This document shows, one piece after another, positions 31,550 to 40,603 of a DNA stretch of 47,631 bases (the first letter of the stretch is position 1; the number at the start of each line of letters is the position of its first letter). Under the pieces are notes generated by a model that saw nothing but the letters and a program-made list of their open reading frames with translations, was not told the DNA's origin and ran no database searches. Source of the DNA: Streptomyces sp. LS1784 (GTDB lineage Bacteria > Actinomycetota > Actinomycetes > Streptomycetales > Streptomycetaceae); the NCBI RefSeq assembly GCF_020103755.1, contig NZ_JAHSQD010000008.1, positions 1-47,631 of the forward strand. The letters are read 5' to 3'. The translations under genes and the position numbers were made by a program.

Positions 31550-32199
31550 TCGGTCGTCTCCATCCGGGCGATGAGGGAGCGGACCAGGGTGGGCAGGCTG
31601 TCGGGGCCGTTGCCGCCCAGGCGTATGAAGCTGACCGACTCCTTGAGGAGGTCGTGGGCGTCCTCGGTCAGGGCGCCGACGATCTCCATGCACGCGTCGG
31701 TGAAGTCCGAGGCGGCGAGCAGGGATCGTCCCAGGACCTGGAGGTAGAGGCCGGGCGGGAGCGCGGCTTCGGCCGCCAGGGTGGTGACCGTCTCCTGGTC
31801 GCGCGGGGCGTAGCCGGAGAGGTCGAAACCGTCCAGCTCCCCAGGGACGGTGGGCGCGGCACCGGGGCGCGGCGGAAGACCGGCCATGGTGGCCAGGGCG
31901 TCGACGGTCTGTGTCAGTTCGGAGAGCGACTCGGTGAGCCAGCCCAGGGCGGAGGCGTAGGAGGCCAGGGTGAACAGGGTGGCCGGGGCGGTCGGCAGCT
32001 CCTCGTCGAGCAGGTCCTCCATGCGGTTCGCCAGGGCCGTGAGCACCTCGGGCCCGGCGGCGAGCGGGCCGAGGACGGGGTGGAGGTAGGAGCGGGAGAG
32101 CGGGGTGGAGCGCTGGGTGGTGACGATGCCGGAGACGGCTTCGGCGGCCTCGACGAGCCAGGTGGCGAGTTCGGCGTGGGTGGGCGCGGTGGTCATCAT
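31546..32199 (-). CDS. hypothetical helical protein, 217 aa
   Basis: Consecutive ATG codons at 32199 and 32196 overlap the upstream stop; the first is chosen. The protein is predicted to be nearly all helical: AELATWLVEAAEAVSGIVTT, LTALANRMEDLLDEELPTAP, SYASALGWLTESLSELTQTV, and DACMEIVGALTEDAHDLLKE. No known domain. It lies in a four-gene run of 4-bp overlaps, so the products are probably made together with the winged-helix regulator. Confidence 0.7.
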   Translation of the reverse strand: MMTTAPTHAELATWLVEAAEAVSGIVTTQRSTPLSRSYLHPVLGPLAAGPEVLTALANRMEDLLDEELPTAPATLFTLASYASALGWLTESLSELTQTVDALATMAGLPPRPGAAPTVPGELDGFDLSGYAPRDQETVTTLAAEAALPPGLYLQVLGRSLLAASDFTDACMEIVGALTEDAHDLLKESVSFIRLGGNGPDSLPTLVRSLIARMETTE

Positions 32200-32687
32200 C
32201 GGGCCTTTCGAGCAGCGGAGTTGGGGGCGTAGCCGGGAGAGGCTGTGGTGTACGCGGTGCCGGGGGCAGCCGCCGGTGCCGGGCGCGTGGAGCGGGCACG
32301 GGCGGCGCGCACCCGGGCCTCCTCGGTGGGGCTGAGACCGGCGGGGTGGTTGAGCCCGGTGCGGCCCAGGCGGTTCTGGGCAGAGCGGTAGACCGCGTAG
32401 TCCAGCCGCGGGCCGGCGGCGACGAGATGGACCTCGCGTGCGTGCCTTGAGGCCGGCGGGGCGTCGCGGAACTGCACGACCAGGCGGTGGCTGGCGAACT
32501 GGTCGCCGACGCCGAGGTAGATCTTGTGGCAGCCCTCCAGCCGGCCGTCGAGGCGCTTGGCGACGCGCTCGCCGTGCACGAGGTCCTGCAGGTGCAGCAG
32601 GGCCTGGTCGCGGATGGCGTCGGGGAGTTGGCGCAGGTCGGCGATGGCATCAGGGTGTGCGGAGAAGGCGAACTTGGCGCGGCTCAC
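32196..32687 (-). CDS. RelE/ParE-like protein, 163 aa
   Basis: GTG 32687 overlaps the upstream stop (GTGA). Residues 1-100 follow the RelE/ParE toxin pattern: KFAFSAHPDAIADLRQLPDA, then helices QALLHLQDLVHGERVAKRLD, the turn LEGCHKIYLGVG, strands HRLVVQFRDAPP and EVHLVAAGPR followed by a YAVYRSAQNRLG end. The rest is a disordered tail. No canonical antitoxin gene is adjacent; the upstream 250-aa protein could serve as partner. Toxin activity is inferred from fold only. Confidence 0.6.
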   Translation of the reverse strand: MSRAKFAFSAHPDAIADLRQLPDAIRDQALLHLQDLVHGERVAKRLDGRLEGCHKIYLGVGDQFASHRLVVQFRDAPPASRHAREVHLVAAGPRLDYAVYRSAQNRLGRTGLNHPAGLSPTEEARVRAARARSTRPAPAAAPGTAYTTASPGYAPNSAARKAR

Positions 32688-33436
32688 TGAGACCGCCCCC
32701 TGCCGGGCCGCGCGGCGGCTGCGGCTGCGGGCGCGGCGGCCAGAACGTCGGCGGCGGTGACGGCGGCCGAGGAGGCGGTGCTGCGGGCGAGGGCGGCGCG
32801 GGTGCGCAGGGCCGCCGCATTGAGGCGATACTCCGGCGCGTCGGGCAGCGGAGTGGAGCGCTGCTCCAGCCACTTCTCGGCGGCGGCGTGGTTGGCGAAC
32901 GCCCCCTCACGCACCGTGTAGGTGTACTGGTCGGGCTGGAGCGTTTCCAGGAACAGCCGGACGGGCAGCTCCTTGTCCTGGCGGTCGACGGCGATGCTCC
33001 AGCCCTCGACGTCGGACCCGTCGATGACCTGGTAGTCGACGACCGCAAGGCCCTCGCCCGAGCGCCGAATGCGGTCCTCGACATGGACGGTCAGCTCGTC
33101 GGCTGGCTTGGGGACGTCGATGATCGGCGCGAGCACATCCGGAGGGCAGTCGCGGTTGACGAGCCAGTTCTGCGCGAACGCGAAGGTGGCGTGCTTGGAC
33201 CTGTGCATGCTGAAGGTCGCCTGGCTGCTGTCGCGCACGAGATCGAAGGATGCGATGTTGGGCATGTTGGGGTAGCCCCAGGTGGCCGAGGCATCGAAGG
33301 CGATGATGAAACTGTGGTCGCCCACATCGTGCTGGGAGATCGTCTTGAAGTCGCTGACCCAAGTGGACTCGTACAGTTCGGCGGTGTGCTCGTCGGCGGG
33401 TTCGAGGTTGTCGAGCCGGAAGTCGGTGTCCTTCAT
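32684..33436 (-). CDS. hypothetical protein, 250 aa
   Basis: ATG 33436 overlaps the DUF4913 stop by 4 bp. The main part (MKDTDFRLDNLEPADEHTAE, DHSFIIAFDASATWGYPNMP, LVVNRDCPPDV-like region, GLAVVDYQVIDGSDVEGWSI) is acidic and beta-rich, and slightly lower in GC than neighbours; the C-terminus is a low-complexity alanine tail. No domain is recognised. Because it directly precedes the RelE-like gene with a 4-bp overlap, it is a candidate antitoxin-like partner, though unusually large. Confidence 0.65.
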   Translation of the reverse strand: MKDTDFRLDNLEPADEHTAELYESTWVSDFKTISQHDVGDHSFIIAFDASATWGYPNMPNIASFDLVRDSSQATFSMHRSKHATFAFAQNWLVNRDCPPDVLAPIIDVPKPADELTVHVEDRIRRSGEGLAVVDYQVIDGSDVEGWSIAVDRQDKELPVRLFLETLQPDQYTYTVREGAFANHAAAEKWLEQRSTPLPDAPEYRLNAAALRTRAALARSTASSAAVTAADVLAAAPAAAAAARPGRGRSQ

Positions 33437-34017
33437 GTGGCGAGTCCCAGCTGGTCGGGGGTGGACAGGACGCGGTGGGCCGGCCGGGAGGGGCTCGTGG
33501 TGCACGCGGCGAACGGACCTTCCGGGGACCGGAGTTGGGCGATGGCGTGGTCGAGGTGGTCGCGATGCCACGTCGAAGGGCCGCCATGGCCGGCCTCGGC
33601 GGCGGTCAACTGCTGCCAGGCCAGCCACAGCGCGTGGAGGCGGGCGACGGCCTCGGGGTGCTCGGGCCACTTCGCGCACCACGGGCGGATGGAGCCGATC
33701 TCCCGGCCGTAGACGGGCAGCAGGATGTGGGTGACCCAGAACGACAGCTCGGCCAGCTCGGCGGCGTACTGCGCGCCGCCCATCGCGAGGATGAACAGCG
33801 GCGGAGCGGCCTCGGGCGCGTCCTCACTGCCGGGGTCCGGCTCGATGGAGCCGGACCCCGTCTCGTCGTCGGGTTCGGAGCTGAGACGGTCGAGGATGAC
33901 GCCGTGCTGGCGGACCTCGGCCATGGTGCGGTTCAGGGCGCTGACGAGGTCGTCGAGGTCCTCGTCGGGGATGTGGATCGGATCGGGCTCGGGGGTGCCC
34001 GGCATCGGGTCGGACAT
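33433..34017 (-). CDS. DUF4913 protein, 194 aa
   Basis: ATG 34017 begins MSDPMPGTPEPDPIHIPDED. The DUF4913 core is clear: LSFWVTHILLPVYGREIGSI, RPWCAKWPEHPEAVARLHAL and HGGPSTWHRDHLDHAIAQL. The family occurs on actinomycete conjugative and mobilizable elements; biochemical function is unknown. It heads the tightly overlapping set of five genes that ends with the winged-helix regulator. Confidence 0.85.
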   Translation of the reverse strand: MSDPMPGTPEPDPIHIPDEDLDDLVSALNRTMAEVRQHGVILDRLSSEPDDETGSGSIEPDPGSEDAPEAAPPLFILAMGGAQYAAELAELSFWVTHILLPVYGREIGSIRPWCAKWPEHPEAVARLHALWLAWQQLTAAEAGHGGPSTWHRDHLDHAIAQLRSPEGPFAACTTSPSRPAHRVLSTPDQLGLAT

Positions 34018-34155
34018 GGCACATCCAGGAGGTTCGGACGGTCGGAGAGGCCGGGGTCGGAAGGTTTTCTTCGGGTCACGGTAGGGCTCCGGTGAAGCAG
34101 TCGTTGAGGGAGATGGTCCGCAGGAACGGCGGCTTGGTCCGGCCGCCGATCGGTG

Positions 34156-34869
34156 CTAGGCGCAGGCCAGTTGGGTGCTGTGGTCCTGGGCGAGGCGCAG
34201 GCCGAGGGCGACAGCGTCAGCAAGGGTGTCGGTGAGCGGGTAGCCGGTGGCGGCGAGCTTGGCAGGGTGGTGCAGCCCGCCGGTGTGCAGCACCGCGTGG
34301 GCGCCGTTGGCGTGGGCAGCGTCGGCATCGTCGACCGCGTCGCCGACCAGCAGCACCCGGTTCGCCTGCTCGGTGAGGCCGAGGGCTTCGAGGTGGGTGG
34401 TGAGAGGTGCGGCCTTGGTGCCGCCGGAGGGCCCGATGCGGCCCTCGTACCGGCTGAAGAAGTGGCCGATGCCGGCCTGTTCGACCTCGCGCACGAGGGT
34501 GTCGTGCGGGCACAGCGACAGCAGCGACTGGGTGTGGCCGGCCTCGCGCAGGGCGGTCATCAGCTCGGTCGCGCCGTCGCGCACGCGCACCGGCTGGGCG
34601 CGCAGGTGGGCCAGGAAGGCGTTGTCGCTGGAGATCCACTCCTGCTCGGTGATCGTGCGGCCGAGCAGGCGGGCGTAGAAGCGGGGGATCGGGACGGTGT
34701 GCTTGGCCCGGTAGGTCTCCCGGTCGACCGGGGCGCCGCCGAGAGCGGGCAGGGTCGCGTTCAGTGCGGAGACGTGGTCGTCGAGGTCGTCCTTGACCGT
34801 ACCGTTCCAGTCCCAGACAACGTGCATACGGGTGGCGGGAGTCGTGGCGGCGAAGAGGGCGGTGTTCAC
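34156..34869 (-). CDS. HAD-superfamily phosphatase, 237 aa
   Basis: GTG 34869 follows GAAGGACCTGCC. Motif I is VVWDWNGTVKDD (Asp nucleophile, D-x-N variant), motif II QSLLSLCPHDT, motif III lysine in GPSGGTKAAPLTTHL, and motif IV VLLVGDAVDDADAA. This is the Gph/PGP-like HAD group acting on small phosphate esters. It is 26 bp downstream of an MFS exporter gene in the same direction, so a metabolite export/dephosphorylation pair is possible. Substrate unknown. Confidence 0.88.
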   Translation of the reverse strand: MNTALFAATTPATRMHVVWDWNGTVKDDLDDHVSALNATLPALGGAPVDRETYRAKHTVPIPRFYARLLGRTITEQEWISSDNAFLAHLRAQPVRVRDGATELMTALREAGHTQSLLSLCPHDTLVREVEQAGIGHFFSRYEGRIGPSGGTKAAPLTTHLEALGLTEQANRVLLVGDAVDDADAAHANGAHAVLHTGGLHHPAKLAATGYPLTDTLADAVALGLRLAQDHSTQLACA

Positions 34870-34894
34870 GGCAGGTCCTTCGGATGTGTGCGGG

Positions 34895-36103
34895 TCAGGT
34901 GGAAAGGCGGTCGTTGAAGCGGCGCAGCAGCCACAGCGCGGCACCAGCCCCGGTGAGGGGAACGACCGCGAGGAACTGCGGGCCGACGCTGGAGGAGAGG
35001 GAAGCGAGGGCGGTGCCGGTGGCCTGGCCGACGCCGATGCAGGCGATCAGCCAGGCGAATGCCTCGGTCGCTTCTCCCTCGGGGGCGAGGTGGTCGACGG
35101 TGAGGAACGCCGCCGTCAGCAGCGGGGCGAGGAAGGAGCCGGGCAGCACGGCGCCCAGGACGGCGACGGCAGGCGCGGGGTCGGGCAGCAGCGGCAGCCA
35201 TCCGGCCGCGAAGCCGATGGAGGCGGCGACCAGGTGCTTGGCGGGGGCGCCGGGCCAGGGGTGGCGGCCGTAGGCGAGGCCACCGAGCATGCTGCCGATG
35301 GACAGCGCGGCCGGCATCACCCCGGCCAGCCACCCGGCATGGTGGCGCTCGGCGGCGGACAGCGCCAGGACGTTGACGGCGCCGAGCGCCACACCGGTGC
35401 CGATCAGCGCGGCGAACAGCACCCGCAGCCCGGGCACCCGCAGCGGCCCCGTCCAGTGCACTGCCTCGGTGAACTCCGCGGGCGTCCAGGCGCGGGAGGG
35501 GTGGGAGGTGACGACCAGGCCGGTGCCGAGCAGGCCGAGCGCCGCGGTCGCCACCAGCGCGGTGGTCGCTCCGGCACCGGTCGCGAAGCCGGTGGCCAGC
35601 AGTGGACCCGCTACGAACACCAGGCCTTGGGTGCTGCTGTCCAGCGAGAGCGCGGTGCGCTGGCGCCCGGCATCGGGCAGCAGCACCGGCCAGAGCGCCC
35701 GAAGACCTGCCTCCAGCGGTGGCGTCGCCAGCCCCGCCACCAGCACCGTCAGCGAGGCGAGCACCGGGTGACGGACCGGACCGGTGCACGGCAGCAGCAG
35801 GAACGCCGTACTGGCGGCGATCGTGGCGGGGGCGAGGACCTGAATCTGGCCGTGGCGGTCGACCAGGCGCCCGAGCAGCGGCTGCCCGAGCGCGGAGGCG
35901 AGGCCGTACAGGGCTCCGAGGGCGCCGGCCAGGGCGAGCGGGCCGTGCTCGGCGCGCACCAGCAGAAGGATCGCGATCGGCGCCATGCCGGTGGGTAGGC
36001 GGCCGATCAGGGTGCCGCCCAGCAGGCGGGCGACGTGCGGCGAGCCCAGGACAGCGCGGTATCCGCTGTCCTGGGCTGGGCCGCAGGCGGTGGTGGTGGT
36101 CAA
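34895..36103 (-). CDS. MFS transporter, TTG start, 402 aa
   Basis: TTG 36103 is preceded by GAAGGAC; longer in-frame starts (ATG 36160) lack a ribosome site. About 12 hydrophobic segments are present, e.g. MAPIAILLLVRAEHG, LAGALGALYGLASALGQPLL with the LGRLVDRHGQ loop (MFS motif A-like), LVFVAGPLLATGFATGAG, and the last LAVVPLTGAGAALWLLRRFN. It resembles the YbfB/exporter-type drug-efflux group. It is the first gene of the long leftward operon. Substrate unknown. Confidence 0.85.
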   Translation of the reverse strand: MTTTTACGPAQDSGYRAVLGSPHVARLLGGTLIGRLPTGMAPIAILLLVRAEHGPLALAGALGALYGLASALGQPLLGRLVDRHGQIQVLAPATIAASTAFLLLPCTGPVRHPVLASLTVLVAGLATPPLEAGLRALWPVLLPDAGRQRTALSLDSSTQGLVFVAGPLLATGFATGAGATTALVATAALGLLGTGLVVTSHPSRAWTPAEFTEAVHWTGPLRVPGLRVLFAALIGTGVALGAVNVLALSAAERHHAGWLAGVMPAALSIGSMLGGLAYGRHPWPGAPAKHLVAASIGFAAGWLPLLPDPAPAVAVLGAVLPGSFLAPLLTAAFLTVDHLAPEGEATEAFAWLIACIGVGQATGTALASLSSSVGPQFLAVVPLTGAGAALWLLRRFNDRLST

Positions 36104-36262
36104 GGAGAAGGTCCTTCGGTCGTACGGCCGGCGGCGCGCGGGCGCGCTGGACCGGGGCATGCGCAGGCATGACAGCCCCCTCGGCTCGGTGCGGCTGCGG
36201 AGAGAAGGGTCCGCGGATTCCGGGATTTGGTACGGCCGGGAAGAAGGGGTAGAAGCCCCTCA

Positions 36263-36984
36263 TCAGGTACGACAGCGCGGGCACGGAGGGAAGGGAGGTT
36301 CCAGCAACTCCAATGCCTGGCGGGCCTGTTGGAGGACGACGCCGTTGCCGAGGGCGGTGAGCTGGGCCGGTCGGCCCAGGCCCGGGGTAGCGGTCACCCA
36401 GCCCGGCGCGAGCCCTTGCATCCACTCGACGAACTCGGCCCGGAGCTTGCCGCCCTCGTCGGTGGCCGGCGGTGCCGGGTGCGTGAGCATCTCCCATCGG
36501 GCGACGGCGGCGGCGTACGGTCCCCATCGTCCGGGGTCGAGTCGGACTGCGGCGTGGCCTCCGCCCACAGCGGCAGTGCCATCGCTTCCGGCGCGGGCGG
36601 AGCCGCCCGCCTGCGGGAACGCGAGGCTGGGTTCCGGGGTGAGGAGGGTCGGAGCGAGGCCGCTGCCGAGGGCAGGGTCAGGTCCCCGCCGCCGTGCCGC
36701 TGGTTCGGCGAGCCCTTGATCCCGTCCGACGCCTTCGGCGTGGGCAGCAGCCACTCCACCTCGTCCGCCAAATTCGGACCATGGCCCCCGCGCTTCCTCT
36801 TCTCCGGATGTTGCGAGCCGCCGTTCGTCGCGATGTTGGACGTGGGAGTTTTGAGTAGCGCCGCCGTCGGCGGGCCAGGCGGTGAGGAAGACCCTGGCCC
36901 GGTGGTGGGGTGCGCCGACGTCGGAGGCGCGAAGCACGAGCCATCGCGCGTCGTACCGGAGCTCGACGAGTTCCCTGTTGAATC
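36263..36984 (-). pseudogene. C-terminal remnant of DNA cytosine-C5 methyltransferase
   Basis: The remaining frame starts in NRELVELRYDARWLVLRASD and VGAPHHRARVFLTAW, the region after the catalytic PC and ENV motifs of C5 methyltransferases, followed by a variable domain and the final motif IX-X region (GLGRPAQLTALGNGVVLQQA). Motifs I, IV and VI are gone. Homology ends around 36985, where unrelated DNA leading to the recombinase trio begins. The enzyme is therefore non-functional. Confidence 0.75.
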
Positions 36985-37154
36985 GGCGTGTTGAAGCCGA
37001 TCAAGAGAGGTGTGGTCGAGGTGGAGTGGCGGGTGTGCTGGGTGCCGTCCGGGAGAGCTCGGGGCGGGATATCGGACCGGTTGCTGACTGGATGGGCTGA
37101 CCTGACAGAGCGTGAGGGGGCGGTGTCGGGGTCCGGGCGGGCGATCCAATCTTC

Positions 37155-38581
37155 TTGTCGCCGGACTACCGGGTGGACCCCCTGCTGAGCCTGTACGTGC
37201 AGTCGCCGGGCTTCCGCCGCCATTCGGTCGAGACGAAGCGGAACTATGCGACGGATATCGCATTGCTGCTGACCTTTCTGTCGAGTCGCGGGCGGTCGTG
37301 GAGGGAGGCGATGGCGCGGGATCTGGAGGACTACGAGCACTGGCGTCTGCGCGCGGCTGAGAATCCGGTCCGGGTCGGCGGGTCCAAGTGGAACCGGGAG
37401 TTGGCCGCGTTCTCGGGGCTGTTCGCGTGGGCGGTCAAGGAGCGCTGGATCACCCGGAGTCCGGTGGCGACCAGGCAGGTTCTGGGTCGGCGGGGTGAGG
37501 TGTTGACCGTCGCAACGGCGAAGGCGAAGGACAGTAGGCCGTCGAACGTGCACTGGCTGACGCCGCGTACGTGGCGGCTGTGGATCAACGTGGGGCTACG
37601 GGGCCACACCCGCCATGGGGTGCCGGAGCGAGGCTGGATGGGCCGGCTGGAGGACCGGAACGTGGCGTTCACACGGTTGGTGACGTCGTCGGGCCTGCGG
37701 CGTCTGGAGGCGGGTTCGCTGCTGACGTTCGAGATCCCCAAACTCACTCTGCCAGAAAGCCGTTACTGCTACGGGAGGATCGCGGCCGAGGTGACCCGGT
37801 CGAAGAAGTCGCGGACGTTCTACGTCTCGACCGGCGCGGTGGGTGATGTCGAGAGCTACGTGGACTCGTCGCGGGCATGGGCGGTGCGGCAGGCCCAGAG
37901 GGCGGGCCGGTACGACCGGCTGCCCGAGCGGCGAGAGGTCACCGAGGTCACGCGCGGGACGAAGCCGAGGGTGCGGTGGTGCGACCAGGACGGCGTCGTC
38001 GGCGAGCGGGAACTGGCTCGGCTGACCTGGCAGGAGCGGATGCTGCTGTTCACCGAGGGCCCGGAGGGACCCGAGCCGCTGTGGTTGTGGCTGAACGAGC
38101 AGGGGCTGCCGTTTCAGCCGCATTCGTGGGAAGGGGTGTTCCGCACGGCGAACCAGCGGTGCGAGCGCGTCCTGACCCCGCCCGAGCACCTGGGTCGGGA
38201 TCCGCATCAGGTCTTCGCCCCCTACGCGACCGTTCACGCCGGCCGGCATAGCTTTGCGCTTTCATGCTGGTCGTGCTGAACGAGGTGATGGACCGGCGCT
38301 ACGGCCTGACGCCGGCCGAGCGGCGGGACTTCAGGTTGCTCTACGGTGATCCGTGGTTCATGGTCCAAGGGCTCTTGGGTCACGCCTCGCGGGAGACAAC
38401 GGTTGAGACGTATCTGGCTCCGGTGCGGCATCTGCAGTTGCAGTCACTGCTCGCCGACGCGGCAGTACCGCCCGATGCTCCGATGCCGAGTCTGGATTGT
38501 CTGTTCGCGCGCGTGGCCCGTGACGCGGAGGGCATCCAGGACATCGATGCCTGTATGACGCTCGCCGGGGGCGCCGAGTGA
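37155..38581 (+). pseudogene. tyrosine recombinase (trio gene 1), frameshifted
   Basis: The first part (SAM-like core-binding domain SVETKRNYATDIALLLTFLS, catalytic Arg in TSSGLRRLEAGSLLTF, and HAGRHSFAL = HxxR box) runs into TGA at 38279. The rest (MLVVLNEVMDRRYGL, WFMVQGLLGHASRETTVETY with box-II His and nucleophile Tyr) is in the next frame from 38264. A one-base deletion near 38260-38262 accounts for it. A TTG at 37155 is the longest start and GTG 37172 an alternative. The end overlaps trio gene 2 by 4 bp, as in Tn554/RIT-type units. Confidence 0.8.
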
Positions 38582-40326
38582 GTGCCCGCGGGCGCAAGGC
38601 ATCACTGCCGCCGGCCGATCACAGTCGCCCCGAGCTGTTGGCGTTCGACGGGTTGATAGTCCGTCACTGCAACACGGATGGCCGTGTCAAGGAGTACGAC
38701 TTCTCCGCCCTGCCGGTGGCTGAGCCGCTGCAGCGCTCGCTCGCCGCGTTGTTCGCCGCCCGGTGCGGCAGCTCCTGGACCCGCCACAGCACCTCGAAGA
38801 GCATCCATCGCCTCGTGGTCGGCTTCGCGACGTTTCTGTCGCAGCAGGACCAGCCCCCGAGAGATCTGGACGAGCTTTCAGCCGCGCTGGTGAAGCGCTG
38901 GTGGCTGAGCACGCGGACGACCGCCGGCGGGCGGATGCAGTTCAGCAGCGTGTCGCTTCTGCTGCGGGGCGACGCCCGCCTCCAGACAGGGCCCGTGGTG
39001 GAGGAACTGGCCCGGCGCGTCAGCGATCTTCCGAGCACGCGGCAGTCCTTCAACGAAGCGGACTTCGACCAGGTCAAGCTCGTCGCCCGGCGAATATTCC
39101 GGACCGCGCTGCTGCGGATCGAGGACAACGCCAGGCACCTGGAACGCTGGCGGGACGGAGAGTTTGCCGCGGACAGCCACGACTGGAAGCTCGGGGAGGC
39201 CCTCGACCTCCTTGCCCGCACAGGCACCCTGCCCCATACCCGAAGGCCCGCCGGTCAGATGGCGTTGGTCGGCAGATACCGCCGGGTGCTGGGCGGGGCG
39301 AAGTCTGAGGTGACGTGGCAGCGGCTGTTCCTGTCCCGGCGGGAGGCGACCGCGCTGGGGGTGCTGTTGATGGCCGAGTACGGGTGGAATCTGTCGGTGA
39401 TCGACCGCGCCCTCATATCGCGCGCAACCGCCGATCCAGGGATGGACGGGCATCCGACCTACCGCATCCCGCTGGTGAAGTACCGCCGCGGCGCCGGACG
39501 CTACTACGAGACGGAGAACGTCACCGACAGCGGCGCCGACTCCCCGGGGCGGCTGATCACCCAGGCCTTGCGGGCAACCTGCTTCGCCCGTGCCCTCGCC
39601 GACCAACTCGCCCCAGGCATCGACCATTTCATCGCCTGGCGCACCTACCGATCCGACAAGACGACCGGCGACATGGAACGGCCGCCGCCGGTCGGTCCGA
39701 TCCGGTTCGGCGTCAGCTATGACGACGCATCGGACTGGGCGAAGAAGGAGGGCCTCGGCGGCTCACCGTTCCAGCGCGGACGCCGGACGGTGTTGGCCGT
39801 CGAGCGCGGCGAGCGAGCCCAGCACTCGCAGGAGACACACGACCGGACCTACGCGCTGCCCGATCAGCGGGTCCAGACCGCGGCCGTACCTGTCATCGCG
39901 GCCGGCGCCGCCTCCGCCGTCCGCAAGGCCCGTGAAACGGTGAAGTTGGCCGCGGAGCTGAGCGAGGTCCGCGACCCGGCCCACGCGGAGACCGCGACTG
40001 CGGACTGCTCGGACTCCGATAACAGTCCCGTCCCCGCCTCCAGCGGAGGCTGCGGCGCTTCGTTCCTGTTGTGTCTGGCCTGCAGCAACGCCCGCGTCCA
40101 CGCAGACCACCATCCCCGGCTCGCTCACCTGCACCAGGCCCTCGCCCAGGTTCGATCCGTGCTGCCGCCGGCCGCGTGGGAACGGGACTGGGGCGATGCG
40201 CACGCCCGTCTGGGAGACCTAAAGAACACGATCGGTGACGGCGGCTGGCGGCATGCGCTGGCCCGGATCACCGAAACCGACAGTGAGATCATCGACCACT
40301 TGCTGACCGGGGAGCTCAACCCGTGA
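38578..40326 (+). CDS. recombinase-like protein (trio gene 2), 582 aa
   Basis: GTG 38578 overlaps the previous gene by 4 bp and the stop overlaps gene 3. The N-terminal half has a core-binding-like domain (SIHRLVVGFATFLSQQDQPP). The C-terminal catalytic region is divergent: GVLLMAEYGWNLSVIDRALI, then RGRRTVLAVERGERAQHSQE and THDRTYALPD, a candidate box II/Tyr region. A Cys/His cluster follows (CGASFLLCLACSNARVHADH), perhaps zinc-binding. The length and position match TnpB-like second recombinases of Tn554-like trios. I cannot assign all catalytic residues. Confidence 0.7.
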   Translation: MSARGRKASLPPADHSRPELLAFDGLIVRHCNTDGRVKEYDFSALPVAEPLQRSLAALFAARCGSSWTRHSTSKSIHRLVVGFATFLSQQDQPPRDLDELSAALVKRWWLSTRTTAGGRMQFSSVSLLLRGDARLQTGPVVEELARRVSDLPSTRQSFNEADFDQVKLVARRIFRTALLRIEDNARHLERWRDGEFAADSHDWKLGEALDLLARTGTLPHTRRPAGQMALVGRYRRVLGGAKSEVTWQRLFLSRREATALGVLLMAEYGWNLSVIDRALISRATADPGMDGHPTYRIPLVKYRRGAGRYYETENVTDSGADSPGRLITQALRATCFARALADQLAPGIDHFIAWRTYRSDKTTGDMERPPPVGPIRFGVSYDDASDWAKKEGLGGSPFQRGRRTVLAVERGERAQHSQETHDRTYALPDQRVQTAAVPVIAAGAASAVRKARETVKLAAELSEVRDPAHAETATADCSDSDNSPVPASSGGCGASFLLCLACSNARVHADHHPRLAHLHQALAQVRSVLPPAAWERDWGDAHARLGDLKNTIGDGGWRHALARITETDSEIIDHLLTGELNP

Positions 40327-40532
40327 CCGCCGCTGCCCAGCCCGATCCTTTCCGTCTTCCGCTGCCGACCCCGGCCACCCCGGTCGTCCCCGCGCACCTG
40401 GTCGTGGCGGAGCACGCTCACCTCAACGCCAATTACGGCGCCCTCATCTGGCCCATGGCCCCGTTGATCGAAGACCCCAGCCAGGGACAACGCCGTTGCG
40501 TTTGGCTGACTGGTGGTTCGTCAAGCCGCTGA
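40323..40532 (+). pseudogene. trio gene 3, N-terminal fragment
   Basis: GTG 40323 overlaps the gene 2 stop. The frame (VTAAAQPDPFRLPLPTPATP, VVPAHLVVAEHAHLNANYGA) is normal up to PSQG, where the IS4-type element begins at 40488; the last residues to 40532 come from the element end. The continuation is found at 42843, directly in frame when the element and one target copy are removed. The gene encodes a TnpC-like accessory protein. Confidence 0.7.
40478..40487 (+). repeat. 10-bp target-site duplication, left copy
   Basis: CAGCCAGGGA here is repeated exactly at 42833-42842. The two copies bracket the IS4-type element. A 10-bp duplication lies within the 9-12 bp range made by IS4-family transposases. 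Confidence 0.8.
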
Positions 40533-40540
40533 TCAGCCAG

Positions 40541-40603
40541 AACGGGACCCCTGGTAGATCACTGTGGTGTCGAGCCATGTGATCAAGAACCAGGGGTCCC
40601 GTT
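40541..40603 (+). promoter_or_regulatory. 15-bp inverted repeat hiding the transposase start
   Basis: AACGGGACCCCTGGT (40541-40555) and ACCAGGGGTCCCGTT (40589-40603) are exact complements, with a further GATCAC/GTGATC pair (40557-40562, 40579-40584) inside. The right arm runs into the TTG at 40602. In a transcript entering from outside, this hairpin would sequester the start, a known way IS4-type elements avoid activation by read-through. A transcript starting inside the loop would escape. Confidence 0.6.

Noticed and set aside
34078..34152. Tiny leftward frame ending in FLRTISLNDCFTGALP
   Set aside because: Protein-like, but starts only at ATC, lacks a ribosome site and is too short to support.
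36104..36262. Leftward peptide-like frame with a FYPFFP/PGIRGPFSP pattern upstream of the MFS gene
   Set aside because: Looks like a small RiPP-type precursor at first sight, but the frame has no stop before running deep into the MFS gene and no ribosome site.
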